Program-made: the position numbers and the translations under genes
Shown: piece after piece, positions 8,823 through 17,997 of the stretch
Layout of the letters: each line of letters opens with the position of its first letter
How positions within the stretch are numbered: the stretch's first letter is position 1
Source of the DNA: a virus
Virus record (IMG/VR): IMGVR_UViG_3300043435_000575
Coordinates: 1-44,515 of that record
Reading direction: 5' to 3' (one strand)
Length of the DNA stretch: 44,515 nucleotides
Notes under the pieces: model-generated
Database searches by the model: none
Told to the model about the DNA's origin: nothing
What the model saw: only the letters and a program-made list of their open reading frames with translations

Positions 8823-9489
8823 AATCGTAAATTTCCATATCTAAATTGTTTAATTCTTCAATTTTATTTTTCATTGAATCTGATATTTTAATAGTTTGAA
8901 AATTTTCATTAATAGCATTTTTATTTGAAAAACTATAAAACCCATATGCCTGATAACATAGATCATTTAACCTTGATATAAAAGATGAATGATTGTCTAA
9001 TGTATCTATTAGAGCCATTGAGTCTATAAGGTCTTTTACTTCTTTTATATCTACGCTACCTTCTTCAAGGCACCAACTTTCATTGGCTCTTTGAATTCCG
9101 TGGTCTAAAGAATTATAAAAATCTTCGTTTAAACTTTTATTTAAACTTCTAGCCTGAAGGTTATGGTGTTTTGAATTTTCCACCCATTTTTCAAGTTGAG
9201 CCTCTAAGTGAGCACCTTTAAAAGATGGATGTAAATAAATAAAGTTGCTTATAAATCTATCTAATGGATTTCTAACCAAGCCTATATTTATTAAGTCGTC
9301 TCTATACTTTAATGCAGTCAGACCAAAGTGCCCTGAAATAAACCGTTTATCAACAAAGGTTTTTGGAAAAACCTCTCCGTGGTTTGTAGCAAAGTATGGA
9401 ATCTTCCTAATCTTTAGATCATTAACAATATGAGTCTTTATATATATACCCGAACATCTTGGGATATGTATATGATTTATTGAACTCAT
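8803..9489 (-). CDS. Sulfotransferase-like protein (228 aa)
   Basis: The N-terminal HIPRCSGIYIK (residues 8-18) resembles the PAPS 5'-phosphosulfate loop (HIPKTAG-type). LVRNPLDRFISNFIYL (71-86) resembles the 3'-phosphate motif with conserved Arg and Ser. This is the Sulfotransfer_2-type layout for enzymes that sulfate carbohydrates or proteins from PAPS. The first loop has Arg-Cys in place of Lys-Thr, so catalytic competence is uncertain. It lies directly downstream of the first Hint adhesin gene, with a 1-base gap. Confidence 0.7.
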   Translation of the reverse strand: MSSINHIHIPRCSGIYIKTHIVNDLKIRKIPYFATNHGEVFPKTFVDKRFISGHFGLTALKYRDDLINIGLVRNPLDRFISNFIYLHPSFKGAHLEAQLEKWVENSKHHNLQARSLNKSLNEDFYNSLDHGIQRANESWCLEEGSVDIKEVKDLIDSMALIDTLDNHSSFISRLNDLCYQAYGFYSFSNKNAINENFQTIKISDSMKNKIEELNNLDMEIYDYVKTTR

Positions 9490-9490
9490 A

Positions 9491-10855
9491 CTACTGAGAA
9501 TCTCTGATAGTTAAGCCTTGGAAGGCACCCTTCTTATTATGAGAGATTAGATCTCCTGCAATAAAGAGTGAATAAGGATTTACAGTGATGTCATAAACAT
9601 CTGTTGTTTCATCAATATATTCAACAACTTCAACAAGGGTATCAACTGCTTGATTATTGATATCGGATACTAGGTAGTCTCCAACTTTAACGACGCCAGC
9701 CTGTACGAATGCATAGACTCCATCTCTCTTAACAAGCATCAAGTGCTCCATAGAGAATCGTTTTTCGTTGGTGCTATTGAATGCTACTGTAGTTGCAACA
9801 TCTCTAGCCTTGATTGCTCCGATAACTGTTTCAACAACTGATGATCCAGTTAGAGTATCAGATACCCATGTCTCAGCAAAATCAACAGATGAGTTATCTG
9901 GTAATTCATTGAAACTGTAGGATACTAGACTTTGTCCAATAGCCAGGTCTCTTGCTTTAACATATCCACTAGTTGTTCTTACAAGAACATCACCTTGTAC
10001 GCAGAATACTGGTGGGAAGAACGGACAGAATACTGGTGGGAAGAACGGACAGAATACTGGTGGGAAGAACGGACAAAAACGTGGTGGGAAGAACGGACAG
10101 AATACTGGTGGGAAGAACGGTGGGAAGAATGGGAAGAACGGACAAAAACGTGGTGGGAAGAACGGTGGGAAGAACGGTGGGAAGAATGGGAAGAACGGTG
10201 GGAAGAATGGTGGGAAGAATGGGAAGAACGGTGGGAAAAATGGAGGGAAGAAAGGAGGTGTTGTTGTAACGTTGTTAGAACTATTACCGTATAGTCCATC
10301 TCCATTAGCATTTATAGCAAGAACCTGATAACTCTGTGATGTATCTCCAGTTTCTGCTACAGTTGTTGACAAAACATTTCCTACAACATAAACTGGACCA
10401 TCAGAAGACTTTACACGATATCCAGTAATTGCAGATCCGCCAGTTGCAGGTGCTGTCCAAGATACTGTATCTAAGTTAACGGCTGTAGTTGCTGTTGGAG
10501 CATTTGGAGCAGCAGGAACTGTTGTTGCCAATACTCCTGCTGATGCAGAAGATGCTGCTGATGTTCCCGCAGCATTAGTTCCTGTTACTGTAAATGTGTA
10601 AGAAGTATTTGATGCAAGACCATCAACGGTAATTGGAGAGGCAGAAGAACTTCCTGTAAACCCTCCTGGAGAAGATGTTACTGTAAATGATGTTGCTGCT
10701 GGAGAATCTCCTGGTAATGAAAAACTAACACTTATGGCACCATTGTTAAACGCACGTGAAGTTCCTACGTTTGTGCCTACAACAGATATGGGTGGTTTTG
10801 GCTCTAATGAGTCATTCTGTTGTAAAGATTTAGATCCTAGTTCTTTTTTTGCCAT
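9491..10855 (-). CDS. Adhesin/fibre protein: two Fn3 domains, FFPP repeat, C-terminal Hint domain (454 aa)
   Basis: Order: a short N-terminus, two fibronectin III-like domains (about 22-110 and 112-200), a Pro/Phe low-complexity tract of PPFFPPFF and PPVFCPFF units (about 205-284), then a Hint domain (285-440). The Hint domain opens with Cys285 (CVQGDVLV), has a block-B-like SMEHLML and VKVGDYLV, and ends in ISHN (His439-Asn440). It is followed by a 14-residue tail beginning KKG, so no Ser/Thr/Cys acceptor follows Asn. This predicts self-cleavage rather than splicing, as in bacterial intein-like or Hedgehog-type Hint proteins. The SD is GGAGAA. The last 170 residues are almost the same as those of the 20779-22500 product. 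Confidence 0.82.
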   Translation of the reverse strand: MAKKELGSKSLQQNDSLEPKPPISVVGTNVGTSRAFNNGAISVSFSLPGDSPAATSFTVTSSPGGFTGSSSASPITVDGLASNTSYTFTVTGTNAAGTSAASSASAGVLATTVPAAPNAPTATTAVNLDTVSWTAPATGGSAITGYRVKSSDGPVYVVGNVLSTTVAETGDTSQSYQVLAINANGDGLYGNSSNNVTTTPPFFPPFFPPFFPFFPPFFPPFFPFFPPFFPPFFPPRFCPFFPFFPPFFPPVFCPFFPPRFCPFFPPVFCPFFPPVFCPFFPPVFCVQGDVLVRTTSGYVKARDLAIGQSLVSYSFNELPDNSSVDFAETWVSDTLTGSSVVETVIGAIKARDVATTVAFNSTNEKRFSMEHLMLVKRDGVYAFVQAGVVKVGDYLVSDINNQAVDTLVEVVEYIDETTDVYDITVNPYSLFIAGDLISHNKKGAFQGLTIRDSQ

Positions 10856-10885
10856 TTTTTATTTCTCCAATTTTCTTTGTATTTT

Positions 10886-13603
10886 TTATGCTGTGAGATC
10901 TCCAACAACAACCCAAGAGTCTGTTGCTCTCTTCATTAATGTTGCTGATGACCACTGTGTACGAAGTTTTAATCCTGGAGTTGCATTAACTGTTACTCCT
11001 ACTGCTCCAGCAATTGTTACTTGTCCCGCACCAGTTTGAAGGATATCAATTGATGATCCTATTGGAAAGGCTGTTGTTGCATTTGTTGGAATTGTAACTG
11101 TTACTCCAGTAGCAGAAGAAACTTCAATTAATGAATCTCTTTCATTAAGTGCTGCAAGTGTGTAGCCTGCTGTTTTTTGTATAATTGTTGTACGTGATGG
11201 AACGCCTTCTTTTGTTTGTGTTCCATCTGTGAATTGTACTCCGCCTGCTGGAACAGTTATTCCTACGCCAGTAAATATTGGGGAAGCAAGTGGTGCATAT
11301 GTATTTGCTGCTGTTGATGAAGCAAGTTTTAGGTCTAAAGCAGTTTGTGTAGCAGTTGAAACTGGCTTGTTAGCGTCGGAAGTATTTTCTACGTTTCCAA
11401 GACCAACCATTGTTGCTGAAATACCTGAAACTGTTCCACTAAATGCTGGGGAACTAAGTGGTGCATACCCTGAAATGCTTGCGCCTGTAGGAATTGTTAC
11501 TTCTCCAGTAAATGTTGGTGAGGCTAGTGGTGCATACCCTGAAATGCTTGCGCCTGCAGGAATTGTTACTGATCCAGTAAATGTTGGTGCATGCAATGGT
11601 GCCTTATAACCAAGTACTGTGTGTGTAGCAGTTGAAACTGGCTTATCTGCATCTGCTGTATTATCAACAGATCCTAGGCCTACCATTGACTTTGTTACAC
11701 CAGACACAGTTCCTGTGAATGTTGGTGAAGCAATTGGTGCCTTAGCAGCAAGGTCAGATGTTAAACCTGAAATCTTAGACTGTGCAATTGCGGCTGATGC
11801 GTTAACGTCTGCGTCTACAATTGTTCCATCAAGTATCAGCGATGAAGTTATTGCCCCAGTTGAAATAGAAACTTCGTTACCTGATACAGTTACTCCAGTT
11901 CCTGCTGTAATTGTTCCTGAACCTGAGAACTGGAATACATCAATGTTATCCGTTCCAACAACAAATGTTGCAGGGTCTGCAACTACCTGAATCCATCCTG
12001 TTCCAGCGTTTGTTCCATCTTGTACGAATATGTATGCGCCTGGAATCTCTGATGCTTCATCACAATATGTACAACGAGTAAGAACATATGGTGTTGATGC
12101 AGATCCCATGTCTGAAACATAGTATCTACCATTTTGAGCCTTATTGGTTTGATTCTTTACAAGAATACCCTTGTAAAGTGCCCAACCTGATGCGCCACCT
12201 GATTCTGCAGGAAATGCTCCATTGGTGTTATGTGTAAGAGTTGCTCCTACACCTGCTGTACCATTATTGTATGTAGCATCAATATTTGCTGTTGTTGCTC
12301 CAAGAACCTGTGGCTTTGCAATAACTCCTGATGCTGTATTATCAACATACTGCTTAGTTGCTGCATGTAGTGATGATGATGGATCTGCAGAAAGTGTAAG
12401 TGCTCCTGTCATTGTACCGCCAGCAAGCGCTAACTTAGAAGATAGGTCGTCAGTAAGTCCTGAAATCTTTGATTGTGCAATTGCTGCAGACTCATTAATG
12501 TCTGCGTTTACGATTGCTCCATCAAGGATCATTCCTGAAGTAACTGTTCCAGTTGGTAGAGTTACTGTTCCTGTAAATGTTGGAGAAGCAAGATTTGCCT
12601 TTAGATCAAGTGCTGCTTGTGCAGCAGTTGAAACTGGCTTGTTAACATCAGATGTGTTGTCTACGTTTCCAAGATCAACCATTGCCTTTGTAATACCAGA
12701 AACTGTACCTGTAAATGTAGGTGAAGCAAGTGGTGACTTTAGATCAAGTGCTGTTTGAGTATCACTAGATATTGGCTTATTTGCATCAGAAGTATTATCT
12801 GCATCTGCAAGTCCAACCATATCTTTTGTAACTGCACCAGTTGCAATTTTAGCATTTGTAACTGCTTGATCTGCAATTTTTGCAGTAGTTACTGCTTCTG
12901 CTCCAATTTTTCCTGCTGTAACTGCTGTATCGGCAATGTCTGCTGTCACAATAGTTCCTTCAGCAATCATTCCACTTGTAACTGTTCCTGATGGAAGATT
13001 TACTGTACCAATAAATGTTGGTGAATCAAGGTTTGCCTTAAAATCAAGGGCTGTTTGAGTTGCTGTTGAAACTGGCTTATTAGCATCTGTTGTATTGTTA
13101 ACTGATCCTAAGCCAACATCTGACGCTGTTATTCCTAAAGGAGTTACAAAAGTTTTGTTAGTTAATGTTTGTGTTCCTGATAGTGTTGCAAGAACTAGCG
13201 TGTCTGTAATACCATGAACATTTGATGTATCTGTATTATGGTTTGAAAGAATTGTTGTTGTTACTAAATCTGCTGTATTTGTAATACCATGGATATCAGT
13301 TGTGTCTGTAGCATGGTTTGTCAAGTTTGTTGCTATTGTTGTTAAGAATGCTGGGTTGTCTCCCATGGCTGCTGCTAATTCATTAAGTGTATCAAGAGTT
13401 GCTGGTAAATCAATTCCAGAAAGACCACCCAAGATTGACTCTGCATCTGTAAAGTACTTGAGGGATGCCCATGCAGAAGAACCGTTACCTACTTTAAATT
13501 TAACTGTGTCGGTTTCAAAACCAATTTCTCCTGCTGCCAAAGTTGGGTTTGCAGCCGTCCATTGCGCTGCTGTTCCTCTGCGCTGTTGCATTCTTGTTGC
13601 CAT
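10886..13603 (-). CDS. Long tail-fibre protein with Mtd-N-like head and repeated fibre modules (905 aa)
   Basis: The first 50 residues (RRGTAAQW...LAAGEIGFETDTVKFKVGNG) match the N-terminal domain of the major tropism determinant type, which anchors fibres to the baseplate. The middle repeats ASPTFTGTV and VGLGNVDNTSDANKPVST modules about ten times, as in phage fibre shafts. Near the C-terminus, GVQFTDGTQTKEG precedes a beta-rich tip. The leader carries an extended -10 (13646-13651), a small hairpin (13620-13634) and AAAGGAG. It is the likely receptor-binding or shaft protein and the largest gene in the window. Confidence 0.85.
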   Translation of the reverse strand: MATRMQQRRGTAAQWTAANPTLAAGEIGFETDTVKFKVGNGSSAWASLKYFTDAESILGGLSGIDLPATLDTLNELAAAMGDNPAFLTTIATNLTNHATDTTDIHGITNTADLVTTTILSNHNTDTSNVHGITDTLVLATLSGTQTLTNKTFVTPLGITASDVGLGSVNNTTDANKPVSTATQTALDFKANLDSPTFIGTVNLPSGTVTSGMIAEGTIVTADIADTAVTAGKIGAEAVTTAKIADQAVTNAKIATGAVTKDMVGLADADNTSDANKPISSDTQTALDLKSPLASPTFTGTVSGITKAMVDLGNVDNTSDVNKPVSTAAQAALDLKANLASPTFTGTVTLPTGTVTSGMILDGAIVNADINESAAIAQSKISGLTDDLSSKLALAGGTMTGALTLSADPSSSLHAATKQYVDNTASGVIAKPQVLGATTANIDATYNNGTAGVGATLTHNTNGAFPAESGGASGWALYKGILVKNQTNKAQNGRYYVSDMGSASTPYVLTRCTYCDEASEIPGAYIFVQDGTNAGTGWIQVVADPATFVVGTDNIDVFQFSGSGTITAGTGVTVSGNEVSISTGAITSSLILDGTIVDADVNASAAIAQSKISGLTSDLAAKAPIASPTFTGTVSGVTKSMVGLGSVDNTADADKPVSTATHTVLGYKAPLHAPTFTGSVTIPAGASISGYAPLASPTFTGEVTIPTGASISGYAPLSSPAFSGTVSGISATMVGLGNVENTSDANKPVSTATQTALDLKLASSTAANTYAPLASPIFTGVGITVPAGGVQFTDGTQTKEGVPSRTTIIQKTAGYTLAALNERDSLIEVSSATGVTVTIPTNATTAFPIGSSIDILQTGAGQVTIAGAVGVTVNATPGLKLRTQWSSATLMKRATDSWVVVGDLTA

Positions 13604-13662
13604 ATTTTATTTCTCCTTTATGGGGGCTGCCCATTAACTTATCTTATTATAACACCCAATTT

Positions 13663-14112
13663 TTAATTGAAGTTATCTACTACACTACCGCCATCGAATA
13701 CAACTGTCCACTCTGTTGAAGAGGGGCTGCCTGCATCCAAACCTACACCCAATGGGCTATTGAATGATCCACCTTCATAGAACTGGGATACTATGAAACC
13801 AGTTCCATCAATTGCGGTATCGTGAATATGTTGTGGTAAATTATTTGTATCATCAATAGTGGCCTGGGTATACCATGCTCCATCATAATAGAAATTAACT
13901 CTGTTTGTTGCAGTGTCTAACCACATTGTTCCATTAGTTGGTGAAGAGGGAGCAGTAGAGCCTACGGCCATTGAACGACTATCGACATACTCCTTGGTTG
14001 CTGCGTGGGCATTGATAGTAGGAGTTCCTACTGTTACTGCGCCTCCGAATGTACCGCCGTTTGCTACGACTAATCCATTCTTGACCTTGAAGTCTTTATC
14101 GACTATTGCCAT
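13663..14112 (-). CDS. Tail-fibre/structural protein (149 aa)
   Basis: Starts MAIVDKDFKVKNGLVV, the same opening as the 688-residue neighbour (MATVNKDFKIKSGLIV), then NAHAATKEYVDSR, a fibre-shaft motif. Next comes PTNGTMWLDTATNRVNFYYDGAWY, typical of phage fibre tips. The C-terminus is not recognised. SD GAAGGAG. It probably assembles on the same attachment point as the neighbour or competes with it. Confidence 0.75.
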   Translation of the reverse strand: MAIVDKDFKVKNGLVVANGGTFGGAVTVGTPTINAHAATKEYVDSRSMAVGSTAPSSPTNGTMWLDTATNRVNFYYDGAWYTQATIDDTNNLPQHIHDTAIDGTGFIVSQFYEGGSFNSPLGVGLDAGSPSSTEWTVVFDGGSVVDNFN

Positions 14113-14147
14113 TTACTACTCCTTCTTCCAACTATTTTTATTTTTTA

Positions 14148-16214
14148 TTAAACTAGAAGTGTTCCCATAACAGTAACTGTTGAGTCATTGTTAGCGGTTG
14201 TTACCTGTAGTTGTACGTTTGCTCCTGAAATACCTGCTGAAATTGATGACGCTGAGCCATTTGTTCCAACAATTCCGTATTCAGTGATTGCAATGTTATC
14301 TGAAGAGTCAAGTGTCAAAAGGACCTTTGATATTTCAGTATGTGTTCCGTAGGCAACCTTTACAAGGTATTCTGCTGAACGGTAGTCAGCCTTTGCGAAG
14401 GCGTGTGCTACTTGAATTCCTGCTGTAGGTGCTGAAAGTGTTGCTGCAACCTGCTTAGCAACTGAGTTTAACTCAACTGCTGTGAAGTTTGGAACAACTG
14501 CTTCAAGAGCGTCTACTGCTCTTTGTGCTGTGAAGTAAAGGTTATTTGCTCCACCAGCACCAGTATTGTCTGTTCCTTCTGCAAGATCATTAGTATCAGA
14601 ATCTGCTACACCGTTTTCTGCGGTAATAGTAAGTCCTGAACCTGTGCCTGAGATTGTAATATTTGTTAGTGTTGCACCAGTCAAAAGGGCTGCTGCTGAA
14701 GTCTTGGCACGAGCATCTGTAAAGTAAAGGTTTGTTGAGCCCTCTTCAATATCATCTGTGTCAATAAGATCAATCTGATCTTCAATTGTTCCACCAACAG
14801 CGTCAATTGCTCGCTGGTTTGTGAAGTAGAGGTTTGCTGAACCTTCTGCTACATCGTCTGTTATAAGGCTGTTTGCTACATCAGTTGCTGCTTGCTGTGC
14901 AATACTAATTTCTGTTGCTGTCTTATATGCTGACCAAACCTCTGTTGAAAGGTTTGATGCATCATTGATCAAGTCATCTGCATAGTCCTTAGCATCTTGC
15001 TCTGCATCATCAGCATATGACTCATAAGCAGTTGTTATTGCTGTCTCACGGCCATCTGTGTAAGAATTTGCATCAGATTCTGCTGTATTAGCATAACCCT
15101 GTGCTGTTGTAAGAGCAGTTGTAATTTCTCCATCTACATAACCCTTATTTGCTGCATCAGTTGAAGATGTTGGTGCTCCAAGGCTTGTAACCTTATTTGT
15201 TCCACCAAAGTCAAGGTTTCCGCTCATGCTGTCGCCAGCCTTTGCTACCTTTTCTCCAATTGATGTTGTAACTGTTGTAATAAAGTCTTCGTCATCACCA
15301 ATTGCTTGGGCCAACTCATTAAGAGTGTCTAGCAGTTCTGGTGCTCCGTTAATTAAGTCTGCAACTGCTGTATCAACGTATGACTTTGTTGCTGCATCTT
15401 GGTTTGCTGAAGGATTTAGAAGACCAGATACCTTGTAACCACCAGCAGCAAGATCGCTACCAAGTGTCTTATTAGAAAGTGTCTGTGTATCTGTTGTACC
15501 AACAACATTACCAGTTACTCCGTGTGCTGAAGTGTCTAATTCGTGTGTTGAAAGATCTCCTGCTACTGTACCAACAATTCCATCAGCATAAGACTTTGCA
15601 TCAGCCTCTGCTGTGTCTGCGTATGATTCATAAGCAGTTGTAATTAATCCTTCACGAGTATCTGTGTAAGCCTTAGCATCTACTTCTGCTTGGTCAGCGT
15701 ATGCTTCATAAGCAGTTGTAATTAATCCTTCACGAGTATCTGTGTAAGCCTTAGCATCTACTTCTGCTTGGTCAGCGTATGCTTCATAAGCAGTTGTAAT
15801 TAATCCTTCACGAGCATCTGTGTAATCTTCAGCGTTTGATTGTGCTGTTGCTGCTGCTCCAACTGTATCCCAAAGACCAGTGTTAGCATCAATCGCTCTC
15901 TGGTTTGTAAAATACTTATTTGTTGCATTTTCTGCAAGGTCTGCAGTGTCATGGTTTGAAAGTGAAGAAACTGTTCCAGTTACGTTACCAATCAAGTCTG
16001 CTGTAATATCACCAGCAGCAAAATCTCCATTAGCATCACGCTTTACAACTGTGTTTGCTGTGTTAGCAGATGTTGCTGTACCACCAATAAGATCAATAAT
16101 ATAATTTTGATCTGCTGTTTTCTTTGTAAGAACGTCAAAACCGTTAACTGTCGCTGTTGTACCTTCAACGATTAAACCACTCTTAATTTTAAAATCTTTA
16201 TTTACTGTTGCCAT
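14148..16214 (-). CDS. Tail-fibre protein with tandem 26-residue repeats (688 aa)
   Basis: Starts MATVNKDFKIKSGLIVEG. The shaft is Ala/Asp-rich with repeated LITTAYEAYADQAEVDAK units of 26 residues, two of them identical at DNA level (78 bp, about 15625-15860). It also has NLYFTNQRAIDA modules and AATKSYVDTAVADLI. The last 100 residues (EYLVKVAYG...VLLTLDSSDNIAITEYG) resemble the C-terminus of the 16233-16679 product. The SD is AAAAGGAGA. It is most likely a trimeric fibre shaft ending in a beta-sandwich tip. Confidence 0.82.
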   Translation of the reverse strand: MATVNKDFKIKSGLIVEGTTATVNGFDVLTKKTADQNYIIDLIGGTATSANTANTVVKRDANGDFAAGDITADLIGNVTGTVSSLSNHDTADLAENATNKYFTNQRAIDANTGLWDTVGAAATAQSNAEDYTDAREGLITTAYEAYADQAEVDAKAYTDTREGLITTAYEAYADQAEVDAKAYTDTREGLITTAYESYADTAEADAKSYADGIVGTVAGDLSTHELDTSAHGVTGNVVGTTDTQTLSNKTLGSDLAAGGYKVSGLLNPSANQDAATKSYVDTAVADLINGAPELLDTLNELAQAIGDDEDFITTVTTSIGEKVAKAGDSMSGNLDFGGTNKVTSLGAPTSSTDAANKGYVDGEITTALTTAQGYANTAESDANSYTDGRETAITTAYESYADDAEQDAKDYADDLINDASNLSTEVWSAYKTATEISIAQQAATDVANSLITDDVAEGSANLYFTNQRAIDAVGGTIEDQIDLIDTDDIEEGSTNLYFTDARAKTSAAALLTGATLTNITISGTGSGLTITAENGVADSDTNDLAEGTDNTGAGGANNLYFTAQRAVDALEAVVPNFTAVELNSVAKQVAATLSAPTAGIQVAHAFAKADYRSAEYLVKVAYGTHTEISKVLLTLDSSDNIAITEYGIVGTNGSASSISAGISGANVQLQVTTANNDSTVTVMGTLLV

Positions 16215-16232
16215 TTTTTATATCTCCTTTTA

Positions 16233-16679
16233 TTACGCCTTAAGTCCAATTCGTGCGTAACGAACTGTGACTGGCTTGATCGCAGGATCTGGAGTGACTG
16301 TAATAGCCACGGTATTTCCAGTGCGAGAGACATCAATGGTGCCAATATTCCCATCATTGTCGATAGTGCCGTACTCGCTGACTGATACATTTGTACCGTC
16401 AACAAGAATTGTTAATTCAGTTGCATAGAACTTGTTGTCCCCTGCAGAGGTCTTTGATATTGAAATAATATACTTGACCATGCGCCAAACTGTAGCATCA
16501 AAGTTATCAATGACAGTTACATTTTCAATGCCGTTGACTTCATTTTCGTTGTTACCCTTTGATCCCAAATCTGTTGCTTGGGCTGAAGCGGTATCAATTA
16601 AGTCTACGTAATTTTCTTGAGTTGGTCTATCACCTGTTTGGAATAAACCTTTTACATCTGAAATTGATATTTTAGCCAT
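16233..16679 (-). CDS. Structural protein sharing a fibre C-terminal module (148 aa)
   Basis: MAKISISDVKGLFQTGDRPTQ opens the protein. Residues 60-148 (VKYIISISKTSAG...VSVSEYGTIDNDG) parallel the C-terminus of the 688-residue fibre. The ATG lies 6 bp after TGATATAAT (16686-16691), so it is probably leaderless and starts a new transcript for the fibre block below. It may be a baseplate adaptor or a short fibre. Confidence 0.72.
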   Translation of the reverse strand: MAKISISDVKGLFQTGDRPTQENYVDLIDTASAQATDLGSKGNNENEVNGIENVTVIDNFDATVWRMVKYIISISKTSAGDNKFYATELTILVDGTNVSVSEYGTIDNDGNIGTIDVSRTGNTVAITVTPDPAIKPVTVRYARIGLKA

Positions 16680-16711
16680 GTGGTAATTATATCACCCTTT
16701 TAATTATCTAA

Positions 16712-16936
16712 TTAGAGAATATAGTTGCTGTAGCCAATAACCTGTAGTGGGATTGCTGGAGTATTACCTAAACCAATAGCCACAATCTGAATGGCTGAAA
16801 ACTTAACTCTAAAAGGAAGTATATCTGTAATCAAAGTGTTTCTTGTAAAGTCTTCTACCTGAATTAATGGATAGTCAATAGGAAAAATTTGTTTTGTTTT
16901 GCCGTTAAGTTTATCAAGTATTAATGCTGTGGCCAT
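16712..16936 (-). CDS. Hypothetical structural protein (74 aa)
   Basis: Small protein (MATALILDKLNGKTKQIFP) with no recognised motif and several short hydrophobic strands. Its ATG overlaps the stop of the gene at 16936-17346, so the pair is coupled. Position among baseplate and fibre genes suggests a virion or assembly role. Confidence 0.6.
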   Translation of the reverse strand: MATALILDKLNGKTKQIFPIDYPLIQVEDFTRNTLITDILPFRVKFSAIQIVAIGLGNTPAIPLQVIGYSNYIL

Positions 16937-17346
16937 TAATCTGTTACATCTTCAAGAATTTTTAGGCTACCCTGAGCAACCGTCCAAACTCTTGTAGGGT
17001 CTGACACTTGAATGTCAAAGATGTCTCCTGTTTGAAGTTGTACTGACTCTGCTGCTGTTAGCCAAACTGTAAACTCTCCAACTAGGTCATCTTCATCTGC
17101 AACTGGATATAAATTTAAAACTAGTGTCGCAGCATCTGTAATAATTCCAGGGGTTGAAGTAGGTCTTTTAATCTTCATAGCAATATCCCATTCAGATCCC
17201 GCGCCTTTTAGGATCAAAGGAACTTTAGCATCATCTGTTACATAAACCTTAAACCCAGAAGTATCTCCACGAACTACAGTCCAAATAACTGTTGGCGGTG
17301 CATTGCCAATATCGTATGATGTTTGAGATCCTCTTAAAGTTGCCAT
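16936..17346 (-). CDS. BppU-N-like baseplate/fibre adaptor, paralogue 1 (136 aa)
   Basis: Contains VIWTVVRGDTSGFKVYV, WDIAMKIKRP, a central FTVWLTAAESVQLQTGDIFDIQV and a final GSLKILEDVTD. This pattern (RGDTxxF.V, W.., LxxGxxYDIQV, GxIxVxxDVT) recalls the immunoglobulin-like N-terminal domain of phage upper baseplate proteins. Similar proteins lie at 23896-24351 and 26309-26689. A TATAAT box 5 bases before the ATG suggests an (almost) leaderless start. Confidence 0.66.
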   Translation of the reverse strand: MATLRGSQTSYDIGNAPPTVIWTVVRGDTSGFKVYVTDDAKVPLILKGAGSEWDIAMKIKRPTSTPGIITDAATLVLNLYPVADEDDLVGEFTVWLTAAESVQLQTGDIFDIQVSDPTRVWTVAQGSLKILEDVTD

Positions 17347-17357
17347 AGTTTATTATA

Positions 17358-17894
17358 TCACGACAGGCCGTCTTTGAGAGCGCCCCAAGTGCCGTTTCCT
17401 TTTGTTTGAACTATTAACATACCGCTAACTGACTGAATGGCAACAACGGCTACATATCTTGCTGGTCCTGTACTTGGACGGGTTGAAACAAGTGTTCCAC
17501 TTTCATCAACATAAACCCTTGTGCCAGGAAGACCAAGACCTGTTGTATTCATTTCTAAAACACCAGAAACAATTACAAGCCCATTTGTATTATTTGCAAT
17601 ACTGCTTTTTACTAACCCTAATATTGGAATATCTGGATTGTGAGATACACTTGATGGATTATATTTTTCTATTAATGATTTTCCACTAAGACTTCCGCTA
17701 ATAAAAACTGGTGTACCAGTATCAATTGCTGCTCCTGTAGTATTTCTAGCATCAAGATATGCTGCGCCATAGCCTAGTGGAGGCAAAATATCATTTAAAG
17801 CATCAACTAATACTTTAAAGTCTCCGTGTACGTTCACGGGATCAGAAGCAATAGGATATTTCATAGTAGGATAATTAGATGATGATTGCGCCAT
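17358..17894 (-). CDS. Structural protein, decoration/fibre type (178 aa)
   Basis: Has a beta-rich pattern: NTTGAAIDTGTPVFISG, ILGLVKSSIANNTNGLVIVSG, PGTRVYVDESGTLVSTRP and YVAVVAIQSVSGMLIV. The alternation of 'TG..I..GTPV' and 'G..V' strands is seen in phage capsid-decoration and fibre-tip proteins. TATAAT lies 7 bases before the ATG. It is the first minus-strand gene after the opposing lysozyme gene and opens the fibre block running left. Confidence 0.65.
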   Translation of the reverse strand: MAQSSSNYPTMKYPIASDPVNVHGDFKVLVDALNDILPPLGYGAAYLDARNTTGAAIDTGTPVFISGSLSGKSLIEKYNPSSVSHNPDIPILGLVKSSIANNTNGLVIVSGVLEMNTTGLGLPGTRVYVDESGTLVSTRPSTGPARYVAVVAIQSVSGMLIVQTKGNGTWGALKDGLS

Positions 17895-17920
17895 AATTTC
17901 TATTATACCACCCTCTAAAG

Positions 17921-17975
17921 TTGACTTTTGACAAATTTTTATGTTATACTAGTAAGTAACACCTACCAAGGTGTT
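17921..17975 (+). promoter_or_regulatory. Promoter and leader hairpin of the lysozyme gene
   Basis: TTGACT (17921-17926), 18 bp, then extended -10 TGTTATACT with the hexamer at 17945-17950. A 6-bp inverted repeat AACACC/GGTGTT (17958-17975) overlaps the predicted transcription start and could be an operator or leader hairpin. This gives the lysozyme its own switch inside an opposing block. Confidence 0.75.
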
Positions 17976-17997
17976 GTTGTTTTCTAAGGAGGAAACT

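Noticed and set aside
9491-10000. A true self-splicing intein
   Set aside because: The residue after His-Asn is Lys, only 14 residues follow, and no homing endonuclease is present. Splicing would not rebuild a known protein.
10001-10260. Possible CRISPR array from short regular repeats
   Set aside because: Repeats are directly adjacent with no unique spacers and are in frame with the adhesin; they are coding tandem repeats.
9932-10311. Three long overlapping frames (two plus, one minus) rich in WWEERT, GRTD or SSHRS repeats
   Set aside because: They are other frames of the FFPP repeat in the 454-residue adhesin. They lack start signals, and the minus-frame Hint gene explains the whole sequence.
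11229-12758. Plus-strand frames of 120-180 codons opposite the 905-residue fibre gene
   Set aside because: They mirror the repetitive Ala/Thr/Val codons of the fibre gene; the minus frame has the Mtd-like start and fibre motifs.
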